Shown here: positions 43,701-55,843 of the stretch, one piece after another
Layout of the letters: every line of letters begins with the position of its first letter
Position numbering within the stretch: the stretch's first letter is position 1
Source: Scortum barcoo
Taxonomy: Eukaryota; Chordata; Actinopteri; Centrarchiformes; Terapontidae
Length of the DNA: 64,000 nt
Direction: 5' to 3'
NCBI GenBank assembly: GCA_023238725.1
Contig: CM041531.1
Span: 8,881,613 to 8,945,612 of the forward strand
Notes under the pieces: model-generated
The model's database searches: none
Seen by the model: the letters and a program-made list of their open reading frames with translations, nothing else
Told to the model about the DNA's origin: nothing
Translations under genes and position numbers: made by a program

Positions 43701-44924
43701 TATCGTAATTTTCACTAAACCGGAGTCCAATAAGTGCAGTCACTTTACTAGCCGCCTTGCCTTTGGCAGTGCAACCTGTCCCGCTTGGCCCTGAGCTGCT
43801 GGAGTGCGGCTAGTTGTAAGCGGCTGAGGAATGCATATCATTCTTGAATGAATTGGACAAGCACTGACCGCAGAAAAGAGATCCTGGTGTTCTGTAGAAT
43901 AACATCTGAAGAAAAGGAAAATTTAATAGCAGAAGCTTCAGTCCTAACCTCTGCGCTCCATCCACATGAGAGGGACATGACATGTGCCAGGCCTGGAGAG
44001 GCAGCGGTACAGAAAGGTGTAGGACTGCAGGACTTACCATGCACATATTCTGGGTGGCCAAACACACAGAGACCCGTGTGTGTGTTTAGGGCTCGTAACT
44101 TAACACTTTCCCTCAGTCTCACACTGAATGAATAGAGGTATAATAACTATGACAGAATTAGCTCCCCTCCCAGTATAATACACACAAACACACACACACA
44201 GTTCATGTTACTAAGATAATAACCTCCCACCCACACAGGCCATGATTAACACGAGCGTCACCAGAAACGAATGATGCACATATAATACATGCAGTGAGTC
44301 AGACTTGCCGCATGAACCACATCACTGCATTATTTACGTGACGCTTGTGTGGAGCTGTGCTGTAAATGTGCTGCATCCTGTTATCACAATACAGCCATTT
44401 TACTTAAAGGTAAACTGGGCCAGGTCAGTTTTCATTACATTCCTGTTTAATCATTCTTTTAACTCATACTGAATCCTTTTTATGAATTTTTATGAGTTAG
44501 ATCAGTTTGAAAAGCAGTCATGTGTGTTTAAAAAAACCAAAAAAAACATGCATACATTATAGTGGCACATTTAAAGTAAAACAGATGTGCTTTATGTGAA
44601 TAATCTGAAAATGATTTCAGATGATCCAGTACTGAAATAAGCTCTTTATCAGGGTATGAAATATTATATTGCCAGACTCAGTGGAAATACAGTGAATAGT
44701 CAAGTGGCTCTTAGGAAGTGTAGTTTTTGTCATAGCCGCTCATAGCTTGTTAATTAACTTAACACAATCTGACTTCAGTGTCATTGTTATATCGGGCTCT
44801 TATTAAATCGAGTCATTGAGCCAAAGCAGCCTTTTAAGTCAACACTGATCAAGCTCATGAAAAGTGCAGCATCGACTTTTAGACTACTTTTATTTTTTAT
44901 TTGCAGAATACCTTAAAACTGCAG
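40746..44924. other. Intergenic, no gene seen
   Basis: No exon is supported. Homopolymer T runs lie at 41858-41871 and 42715-42726. The rest is unremarkable AT-rich sequence. Confidence 0.55.
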
Positions 44925-45010
44925 TCAGTAGGATCGAGAACAGGGTGGGCCTAGCTTGAAAATATGAATGAGTACTTCCATTTTCCTCCTACTTTCTCTC
45001 CGCTATGCTC
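44925..45010 (+). repeat. Dispersed repeat fragment, shared with 54.3 kb
   Basis: The strings gcagtcagtaggatcgag, gcttgaaaatatgaatgagt and ctctccgctatgctcc match the copy at 54307-54420 in the same order and orientation (gcagttggtaggactgag, acttgaaaatttgaatgagt, ctctccgctacactcc). Confidence 0.65.
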
Positions 45011-45044
45011 CTTCGATGTGAAAAGTGTTAGAATTTCAATTCGT

Positions 45045-45155
45045 ACTTGAATCTGCTTAATAATAAATTACTATCTTGAATCTAAAAAGTACACTTAATA
45101 ATAAATTACTTGGATAATAGACTGAGTAAAAAGTACACTTCTTGGATAATAGACC
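45045..45155 (+). repeat. Small interleaved direct duplications
   Basis: Three partly overlapping pairs occur in 110 bp: cttaataataaattact (twice), aaaaagtacact (twice) and cttggataatagac (twice). This points to local slippage-type duplication. Confidence 0.8.
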
Positions 45156-47779
45156 AGTGATTTGAGAATCTAAGGTGCTGGGAAAGCTTGAAAATGCACC
45201 TTGATGAGATACTTGAAAAGTTCTTGAATTTGACTTTGGAAAAGGTGCAGGAGCCCTGATTTTATTATCTTATTTCCCTTCTCAAATGAGATGTAGCTTA
45301 ATCATGGCAGGCAAGGGTTGGGAGAGGTGTCTTTTGTATTCATTGTGTGCCTGTTTTGGGTGGTTGCTCATCTTGAAAAATAATAATGTTGTTATTACAT
45401 GGAGAATGCCTTAAAATTCATGGTATTTAAAATGTATTATAGTAATATTGTTTAAACTAAAAAGCTCTTTGTTTGGTCAAGGCTCATATCAGATTTGATA
45501 GTAATTGTCCTCTGTGCCTCTCTCTGTCACCTTTACATCAACTCAGCTGTCCTTTCACTCTCGATGTCCAATAAAACATCAAGATCCCAGTCCAACATGA
45601 AACCTTACTCACAGGATATGACTGGCACCTGGGCTGAAAAGGGCAAATGGAGAACAATGGAGAAACAAGGGCTTCTCCATTATGAGAATTAATCTAATCA
45701 CAGCTCAGGGCTGAAAGCAGGCTTTGTTAATGGGGCCTGTAAAGTCAATTATCTTAATTGTTCCATTTACAGAACCCGCTGCATGTTTCAGTGGCAGGCG
45801 CTGGAACTTGAGGGATGAGCTCAGTCACTCTCCATAATTGTAATCGTCGATAGATTCACTTATGAACGTCAGGGTGGTCATAAGGAAGGTGAGGGTAATC
45901 GCAGGTCATTCAGGGTGGGGAGGTTACTTGGATGATGAGAAACGGATGGAGGTTCAGTTTTAATGGTTCTGAACCTGTGATGAAATGACATGTTTGATAT
46001 TCCCTGAAGTTTAACAGGATTCCACTTAGATTACCTTGGATTATGGATTATTTTCTTTGGAATTATGTGTTTTAAAGATTCATGCTAAACTTAAAAAAAT
46101 AAACTGGTGTACACTTTTCATTTGTTTGGTCCCACTCCAGAGTCTATTACGCATCGCAGATTGCTCTAAAGATGCTTCTGCAAGTGGTGTCGAACCAGAG
46201 GAATTACATTCATAAATCACAGAGAGGAAGATGGATTATTTTCACCTGCTGCTTTGCTCTGATGCACTGTCACTGTGGACATCAAAGCCCAATCTCCAGC
46301 AACACCGTGCCCCTGATAGTTAAAAAGCCCTCAGCGCTGGGGACCGCTACGGTTGATGGAGCCTTTTGGACAAACCATGAGTCGAGTGGTCTGCAGTCCC
46401 TCTCTGTCCTCACAAATGCTGCATTGTGAAATACTTGGACAGACACTGTCACACTGTCACTCCATTGGGATACCCAGTCCCAAGTCGGGCAACTATACCA
46501 GGGATAGACTGAAAAACAAGACCCTAAGGGGGTGGATGAAATATGTTAAAGTTTTCCCCTCTCTCTTTCTGTCTCGTATGTGCTTTCTCTTTCTCCCCTC
46601 TCTGCACATGTTTCGGTAGTTGCTATGGCTCTGTTTCAATTTGGAATTGCTGGAGAGAGACTAACATGGAGGCCCCGTGGAGAAGGTCAAGCACCGGCAG
46701 CCATTAAACTCACTTGTCTGGGATATCAAGTGCTCCGCTTTTTGACCATGTAGTGTTTGATGAGCTGCACCATAATATAATCACTTGTTCTCTGCACCGC
46801 ACTGGCCTTTCTGAGCAGTGCTTCACAATGTTAGTGGCGTTATAAAACTCCAAGATTTAAAAAAGCCTGAGAGAGAGGGAGAGAGGGAGAGATTTGGCTA
46901 AAAGAGAAGATGTTGGTAAAAGGTATGAAGAAGATCAGCGGGGAGATTGTAAATCTAATTTTAGACCATCTCTCATACAAAAAAGTGAAGCCACTGGGGC
47001 TTTGTGTCGTTAATTTATTCTTGTTGGTAAATACTTTGATAATTTAGCTTATTTTATTATTAATTATTTATTCTTTAATCCATACAATTGACCGTTCGCT
47101 GATACTGTTGCTGTGTCTGATAAGTTTTCTCCACATATGCAGTTTACAGGGATGACGGTGGCTGTAGTGGCTGGAGTGTAAACTTCTCTAAAGAGCAGGA
47201 CACGGCTGCTGACTTTGCCCTGAACTTTCATCTAGGAACCAGCTTCCCCACAGTGAGGGAATACTATAATACACGGTCGAAGTGTGCTCTTTGAAAGTAA
47301 CCTGTCATCCCGCAATGTCACCTAGGTAGTTAATGATGTGTGCCTCGGCCTTTGAGGTAATGCTTGGTTACGAGTACAACTTCCAGGTCCTCCAGCTCGA
47401 CTCCAGAGCTCAGCCCTGCAGAGTCGCTCGGTCTAATTCCTCCTTTTCAGCTCGCCTTTCTTCTTTTCTCTTCTTCTGTTTACTTGTCTTTTGTTGTGTG
47501 AGCTGTTGTTGACAAAGGAGGGATGGGCAGTTTTCTCATTGCTTGGTTGTTTGTCCGCTATTGTGTCCACTCACTGAAGATTCAACGCCTGACAGAGTTA
47601 GCTCACATGCGAGGGAGGGAAGCCACCCTGAATGTGCAGGAACAGTGACTGACAGTCAGATACTCCTCCTGGCTCTGATTGGTTGTTTTGATTTACATAC
47701 AGTTGTTTCTTGCAGATGGACTTAAAGGCAGCAAGTGGAGTTGGAGGTGTCTGATTTTTCCACAGATTATCTGTCTCAA
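45156..47779. other. Intergenic, no gene seen
   Basis: No exon supported. A GAGA-type short repeat lies at 46868-46890. CNE-like text lies at about 46690-46860. Confidence 0.55.
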
Positions 47780-47865
47780 GCACTATTATCAGGACATGGT
47801 GACAGTTCTAGAAAATATGACAAAAAATATATTTATACAGGTTACCTACTACAACTTTAAATGCA
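47780..47865 (+). repeat. Fragment of the 45/54 kb repeat family (3' part)
   Basis: The strings catggtgacagttctag, aaaatatgac and gttacctactacaacttta correspond to the 3' half of the family, where the 54.3 kb copy has tatagtgacagttttagcc. Confidence 0.45.
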
Positions 47866-49719
47866 CTATGCACACCATGTGAATACACAGTGAATAAGTC
47901 CAAAGCTGCACTGGCCTGCTGTGCCAAATCAAGCTAATCATAGCTTAGCTTAGCACCCAATTAGACATTGAAGGGTCACTTCGAGCGACAAATTTTATGC
48001 AATTTCAACTGTGTCTTTCTTGTATTGAACATTAATGTGATTCGGATATTTCTGTGAAACCTTTTTCTTAAGCAAAGATTAACATAAAAAGTTTTTTTTT
48101 AATGTAGTTGTAAGACCAAAAGTTTTGTCTTACCTACATGCATTGTTTGTTACAGTCTGGGTGGATGTTCATTTTCAGTGACCCTTCGAACAGCAAGCTT
48201 AAGCACACAACATGATTTGGCTGGTGTTCAGTCCAATCCAATAATCACATTACCTCCGAGCAGAACTGAAGACATTTTTATAAATAAGCAATTGCACAGT
48301 GGCAAATTTAATTCAGTGCTTCATAATTAACCTTGGGAGGAAAACTCATTTAAGTCTATTAAATCATCAAATGAGCTCAGGTAAAGCTAAACTTGATTAT
48401 GCTACCAAAAAAAAAAAAATCCTGTTACAGTCTTTGAGGTGAGGAAATATCGTCATTTATGGGAGCCAAAGCAGCTCTCTATTTGAGCCGTTAAATTGTG
48501 GCTCACACATCAATGCAATTAAACTCGTCAGAGGAATACTGACTTTCTGGTTGAATTCACAATGTTAATTAGCCGGTTGGGATTTTTTGAAATAAGTTAT
48601 TGCTCTGCTTTATCTTGTGCTCTGGGTGAGTGATTCTCATAAAGACTAGAGCCTTTCTCTGTGCCTTCCTATCATAGGCAACGTGTGGGGTGAACTTGCA
48701 GAATAATTGCAAGGAAGAGTGTAACTAATGATTTCCACAAAGCTGCAGTGCATAATGTGTTGCTGTTTAAAATGCAAATTTCTCCGTGTTTATTCAGGGA
48801 GCATATTGAAATTCCAACTTACAAACCTTGTGCTATTTCTCAACTTAGATTCACTTCAAATTGCAAATATTTAACAGTTTCCCTGTAGCCCTGTAGAGGT
48901 GTTGGGGATGATTTTTTTCCATTTCATTTGTGTGTATTAGTGACATTATATCACTTCTCTGAACGAGATTTTCAAACTTTCCACATATGACTTGAGTAAC
49001 TGCAGTAGCACAAATATTTTTAGGTGGAGGATTTTTCTATCTGAAGCCTTCACATCTGCTTGATGCCTGTATTATGTCTGAAGCAATCAAGTATTTGTTG
49101 AGTTAAATATTGGTATTAATAAGAACAGTCACCGCTTTTTTTTTATACACTGAGTAGAAAGCTTGTTTAAATCACAAGTAAAATTGGTGATAAGTGTGAA
49201 TAAAGCAGGTTTCTTTTAAAAACAGCTGAGGTTGTGGTGGCTTCCCCAGTATTGCCCATGACCTTTGGAGCTGCCACCAGCGGCCAGCTGTAATCTATCA
49301 ACATCTAAACTTTCCCCTGTGCACGGTCAAACACATGCGGGAGAGCGGCCACTGACATTAAAACTCAATTAGCAAGGCCACTTTCTAAATAATACATTAG
49401 CAAAGTGCATTAGCTGCACATCGTCTGGTGCCCCGAGCACAGTTCTTGCATTACATCTCAATATGTCAGCTCTACAACTGTCTGCGAGCTAATGTGTTGG
49501 AATGGAGGGAACATTTTGATGCAGATGAGCTCCAGCAATTAGAGCATTGTCATTAGACACAGAGGAAGAGGTTCTTGCTGGCCTGGATATTCAGTCATTT
49601 TCCTGTCTATTAGTGGATCCCTGATCTCACCTGCTACAAGCCTCATATAAATATGAAAAAGCACACAGTACAGCAATATAGGAGAGCAGAGATATTGTTC
49701 AATCTTGGATAAACGCTGT
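47866..49719. other. Intergenic, no gene seen
   Basis: No exon supported. An octamer ATGCAAAT lies at 48772-48779 in CNE-like text, and a further candidate element lies at 49360-49515. Confidence 0.55.
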
Positions 49720-50310
49720 GTCAAGGTGCACAATGTCTCTTGTCAATTCAGCTTTATAGCCGGGGTGGCTCCAGAGATGGCGATGTTGGTCGGTGGTTTG
49801 GTTGGTCTGTTGGTTCTTCCACCACTTTAATCTCGACTTAGATATCTCAACAAACATGAATGAATTGGCTAGAAAAGCCGTACAGATATCCATGGTGCCC
49901 AGAGGATGAACTTTGATGTCCCCACTAATCTGCTTTTTAAGCAGCAGGTCAAACTTGTCACTTGTTTCCAGGAAAACATCTCGACATCTATGAGTTGGAT
50001 TGAAACTAAATGTTGTACAGACATTCAGTATTCCTGGACGATGACTATGATGGTCCTTTTACTTTTCCTATATTGCCACCATGCCAATTTTTTTGTTTTG
50101 AGTGAAATGAATGAGCTTCTGACTTCTGACCAACATCATGAATTTCATTGTCAAAAACCCACAAGACTAATTGCCAACACGATAAAATGCAACCATGACC
50201 AATATATCAGCATGTCAGTATAAGCATTGTGAGCATGTTAGCATACTTAGTGGAGCATCAAAGCCCTGCTGTGTTTAAGTAGAGCCTCACAGAGCAGGGT
50301 TAGTCTAGTG
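49720..50310. repeat. Inverted and direct pieces of the 25.7 kb repeat family
   Basis: The part at 49730-50115 reads the family in reverse: ccagaggatgaactttgatg, aaaacatctcgacatctatg, tgttgtacagacattcagta, then attgccaccatgccaa and gttttgagtgaaat. The part at 50195-50310 reads it forward: gtgagcatgttagcatactt, atcaaagccctgctgtgttt and agcctcacagagcaggg. The two halves therefore face in opposite directions. Confidence 0.65.
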
Positions 50311-53300
50311 GATTAGAATAGTGGATTATGGCAGGTTAATCACGGGTTGAAACTGGCTAAAAAGACAGTATGCTACAGATTAATACCCCTTTTCTTCTCT
50401 TAGTTTTCACTTGATGTAGTTTGAGTTTTTCTTTCCTGTCTCATTTTCTACTTTCACCGGCAGCTGAAGCTAAAAACAAAACATGGGGAAGGTAAACTGA
50501 GACAGTATTTTTTTTATTCTTGGATATATGCATAACCCTGCTGTAGCCATAATCCCAACATTACTGAAATACGCTGTGGCTTATACACTACCATATTGGT
50601 AACATTATGAAATGGAAGCTGCTCTAAAATGCATCCGCTTTTGGTGCAGTCATAGTACCATATCCATAACTTTGAATTTGACTGTACAAAATCCAATTCA
50701 GAAATGTTACCGCCGAGCAGGGCTACACCATCTGCCACGGCACAAACATAATACAAACAAATACTATAAATAGATTACAGGAGGTCTTATCCTTTATCCA
50801 CACAAAAAGATGCTCTCTGTATTTATTCAGAGGAGAGAAATGTGCTAATCTGGCTTTGTTTCACTTAGAGGCCTCATTTGTCATCCCATTGCTCTGTCTT
50901 TGGATAATGGCTCAAAAACAAACTCGCTGTTAAAATAGCTCATTGTAATGCACTGGGTCGGCCGAGTTGTTACCTTTTTTCCAACCATGTTAAAGCAGAA
51001 ACAGATAAGATGGAAGTAAAATTCATTGTCCTTTTTAGAATCCCAAATAAAGGCCCTCACCCTCTCTGGCTTCAGCCTTGGCGGAAAACAGTTGCAATCA
51101 TGAGCTATAAAAGATAAATACATTTGCAAGTGATTACCGTTAAGCTGGTTCCTCGTCAACACCAACCAGGACATGAAGGTCCCTGCCAAGAACAATGAAA
51201 GCTCTGGGTTTTTGCATCCACAAAAAATATTGGAAGGCATTGTTGAGGGATAAACACTCTCAGCCAAAGTGGGTTGGATGTTTTCCTTGTGTTCCTGGCA
51301 CAGCCTTGAGTTTCTGCAGCTGTCAGTGGTGTGGTTTTGCTAAGGCGCTGCGAATCCCAGGCTGACTTTTTACTGGCTGTGGTTGTCTCTGTGATGACAA
51401 TGTTGAGACTGATCTCCATCCACCCACACTCATTAAGGTCTAGTATGCATGGTTTCCTACCGCTGTCTCACTCCCTTTATCATCCTCATTTTAAAGTCCC
51501 AGCCTTCATTTTTTACTTTTAGGTTGCAATGTTTTAACTTTGCCGCTGAGGAGTCCGTGCACCGCTACAAAATAATTTAGAAGCCATGTCCTGATTTTAA
51601 CATCCACTGACATTATTAATGCAAATTGACCACCTGCATCACTGCACACAGCACAAGCTTTTGCCATATCTACTTTTATGTCACTCAGCACTCACAAACC
51701 AAGGTTCTAGTTAGGAGCCAGAATTATGTGAATTATTACCACTTCTCAGTCTTGTCTTCTGTTATTTTACTACAGGGTTGAGATACATATTCCAGAAAAG
51801 ATACTGTGGAAAGAAGAACTGCAGTGTTATATACTTACCGTGTTTCAGTTTTTGTTTTTTTTCTGATATTGAGAAAATGGGTAAAGGCTTTGTGTTAAAT
51901 GTTCCAGGGCTCAAAAGTAGCTTTTGGAAAATGGATGCCAGGCTGGCAGCCGGCCACCAGCTTTTGGTTGCAAGTTGACAGACTGGTTATTGTATTTTAA
52001 TCATTTTAATTGCAGCGACGATGATGCTGAGTAATTATACCACATATTTGATTCAATGAAACGTATACAAAGGACGGATAAATACACGAGACACACGCAC
52101 GTTCACACACAGACAAACACACCCAAAGGCAATGGTAACAGCAACAAGTGTCGCTGTTTTACTATTTCTGGAAAATAATATAATAAACAGACTAAATTTG
52201 TATATTTGAAACAAAGCATATTAAAATGGTCTGTTTAAAAGAAGAGGCCTACAGTTTGTCAGTGATGTCAGATGAGAGATAGTATTGATCTTGAGATGTA
52301 TTTTTCTTTTTTTTTCTTTTTTTTTTTAGATTGTAGGGGAGCATGTTGCTGTCCTAGTTTTCTAGTTTTGACATCTTTTATGTGTCTCTGTGTGTTAGTG
52401 GGAGTGTCGCCTGTCTCAGTTTGGCAGATTTATCCCGAACCTTCCCATTAGCCTTTACTTTCTACGTTACAAACAAGTTGACGTAGCTGACAAGCAACTG
52501 ATCGAAACGTGATTAACTGAACTTTTTAGACTTGGGGACACTAACAGTGATTAATGTGCTGTTGCATCGAGACCATCGATCAAATAACAGTTTTATGGTC
52601 ATAAAGTTGGCAGACTACAAAATGCAGGTTAATGGTGCCTGTAATGTGAGAGGGACGGACACTGAAGAATTGGAAGCAACATAAAGTTGTCCTCTTGATG
52701 TGAACTGCTACACAAGCATAAGTCATAATTTTTGGAGGACTTTTTTTTTTTCCGTGACCAGTATTTTTAGATTTAGCCTCTGAGGAGAGTGTTTGTAAGA
52801 AGGTCAGTCTTTTAGACGAGGAAAAACACCATTTGCGGTGTGAATTACTGGCTAAAAGTCACATTAATATTCTTTGTTTTCAAGTTGTTGTGGAGATGGC
52901 CTCAGCCACCAAGTTTTATCTTTTTAACTGTGAAAGCCAAAGCATTGCCTGAACTTGATATTAAGCTGGCCATGTCTTGCTAAAGGTTAAAGTTGAATTA
53001 AATTAAAAATAGAAATATAAGGCTTTTACTGCAGCAGTAAATTTCAAAAGCCCTACAACACAATGAATTTAATAGACACTACACTAAATATTTTCTTACC
53101 CTCAAGAGCAATAGCTGTAGCCACTAAATACAACTTAACCTAATGTACTCTGTGTTTGCATTTCAGAGCCTTTGATGTGGCTTATATCTGTTAAGAAGGC
53201 TAATAAAATGTGCCAGCATCTGTGTAATCACAGAATAAGTCACTTACTTATCATTTCACAAAGGAAATTGGTTCCCTGTTGTTATTTAGCTAATAAAAGC

Positions 53301-54306
53301 TAAGCTGATATGTAGAAGGTCAGAAAACTGGGAAGGCTTTGACTTAACATTTAGAAGAAATGAGTCAAGTGTTGATGTGGCATAAACATAACTACAGCAA
53401 GGACGTATCAGTAGTTTCTGTTTGCTTTGTGTCTGTGCAGTTTCTTCTACTTTGGTTGCATTTTTTTTACCAAAACATGACCAGTTCAGGGCTATTTGCC
53501 CAACATTTTTTTGAATATGTCATCTGTTTAGTTGGTAATTCCCCTCTTAAAAACAAAAAAAACCAAAAAATAGATTTGTAGCTGAAAACACCCACTGGGC
53601 TAGACAGGAGACTTCTGTACTTTGGTATCTCATGTGCCGCTGTTTGCTTTTCTCTCCAGTATATTGTTTTAACATCCCAATTAAGTACCTTCATGCTCCC
53701 CTTATCTGTCTTTGTAGCCGGCCTATCTTACAGCGTGGGACAGGATCATAAGTCATTTGCCCAAGATAAAACTGCCATAACTGATATTAATGTTTAACTC
53801 ACCTCTTAGAAACAGCCCCTTAGAAGGCCCCCTGCACCTTTGCCCTTATTAACTGTAAGTATCATTTACTGTAGGATGGAGAGAAGAAACACTCAAGGTG
53901 TCTTGAGGACATTGCGTTTCCTAGAAAGTGTTTGATCTCCCAACCAAACTACAATTGGGCAAATACTTTATATTTATGAATCTATCATCTGCTGTTTTTA
54001 ATCTTTCCAGCACAAACTTTACAGTATCAGAGTAGCACTGGACAAGAGATGAAACCGAAAATGGGATGGACTGCCATTTTAGTGAATCATACACACAGTT
54101 GACAGCCTAATTTGACGTCTTAAATTGTGGTTTTGATGTATCTCAATGTCCTTTTTAATAAGTTTGTATTTTGTATATTATTCTCTCACATTCATACCTT
54201 GCTTCCTGTTACATAGTTTTGTAATGTGTTGCTCTCCATTGGGACTTTTATATTTGAGCTCAGGTGTGTTCAGTCTTGTTTTTTGACTTCTTGACTGTGG
54301 ATAAGC
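50311..54306. other. Intergenic, no gene seen
   Basis: No exon supported. T-rich runs lie at 52300-52330 and 52740-52752. Nothing else recognised. Confidence 0.55.
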
Positions 54307-54480
54307 TGCAGTTGGTAGGACTGAGATGAGAGTTGTGTTAACTTGAAAATTTGAATGAGTATAACTTCCAGGTGCCTCTCTGTGTCTCTCCGCTACACTC
54401 CCTGCAGAGTTGCAGGATATAGTGACAGTTTTAGCCAGTAAGACAGGAGATAAAATTTATATTGCAACGTTAAGACATAA
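54307..54480 (+). repeat. Dispersed repeat, fullest copy of the 45 kb family
   Basis: The copy runs from gctgcagttggtaggactga through acttgaaaatttgaatgagt, cttccaggtgcctctctgtg and ctctccgctacactccctgc to gatatagtgacagttttagc. It shares this order with the copies at 44.9 and 47.8 kb. Confidence 0.65.
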
Positions 54481-55794
54481 CATCAACATCATCATCTGGC
54501 TTATGTTACCTTTATGTTATGTTAACTTAATTAATTTCAGTATAAATATAGATATTTTTCCTGTTTCTAATTCAGCATGCTGCACAGGGACAGGTGTGGC
54601 TCGCATTTATGATGTTGAGATTTCCTTTGACCATACAGGAGTCTCAGTTTGACATGTCGAAATGTTGACCCACACTAAGAGAACTGTCATTTATTTCTAT
54701 TGAAATGCACTTGACTATTTGAAGATGCTGCGTTTAAAACATGTGGTTATTAGGACCTGAGTTGACCTTCGATACAGAAGATAAGTGTGTGGAGGAGCCC
54801 GAGTATAATTGCACCAAAAGCTGGCAGGAGCAGTAGAGTGTGGTACATTTTCAGTCGCTGGATGAAAATGAGTAGAAATGAGTCATGTATGAGTGGGGCT
54901 ACTCACAGGCTGCCACAAGAGCTGTCCAAGTGGCTTTTCAAAAGAGACATAATTGCTTTCCTTTTCAACTGAGCTAACACTGGTTACAAGAAAATAGCAT
55001 ACCAAGTCTCTCTCTCTCTTCTTTTTTTTTTTTTTTGTATATAGCATATTTAGAGGCTCTTTTTAACGAAGCCGACGGTGTCACAGTGAATGTGATTAGT
55101 AGAGATCACACAATAACCCCTATTATTAGCCGTTGACAATGACATGGCTTTCATGTCGGATGCTACTTTTTCTAATACAACATTTGCAATTGAAGTAAAA
55201 AATATATATTACCATAGATGATGATAGTGCTTAGCCCAGTGAAGGGTACAGACGTGACTTCTATTGTATTTTAGATACTTAAGATCCTTTCAAACACATT
55301 TTCAAGTTTCGAACACACTCAGGCTCTTAAGACAGACGCAAGATGTGTTTGAGGAGAAACCATTTTGGTCCTCCAGCCCTGAGTCATGTAAGGTGCTTTG
55401 TTTCAAAGCTCTTAACACACATCTGTTAGTTGTGAAATGAAAGGAGCCATTTTTACCTTTGCTACATTAGGTTGGGAGCTGCAGAAAAACTGAGTGAACA
55501 CAAACATCTCCTATGAAATAAATGAAGTATCATCCTAACTACTGGAAGGTCACAGTTGAAGTGTATAAAATGTGTTGGATGCTTACAAGGTATCTACTTA
55601 ACAGCTTTACTTTTTAGCTTGGTTTTCCCCACAAGTTTTGTGAACCTGAAAGATGTTATTAGTTTGTCTGAGTCATTTGTAATTTCTTTTTGTCTGAGTA
55701 TCTGACTGCTTGTATTTTGAGATGCCAGCAATTAACCTGTTGCTCACAATGATGTCACAAGAGACAGCTGGGGCTAAGAAACTAAAACTCAACT

Positions 55795-55843
<49 letters not shown>

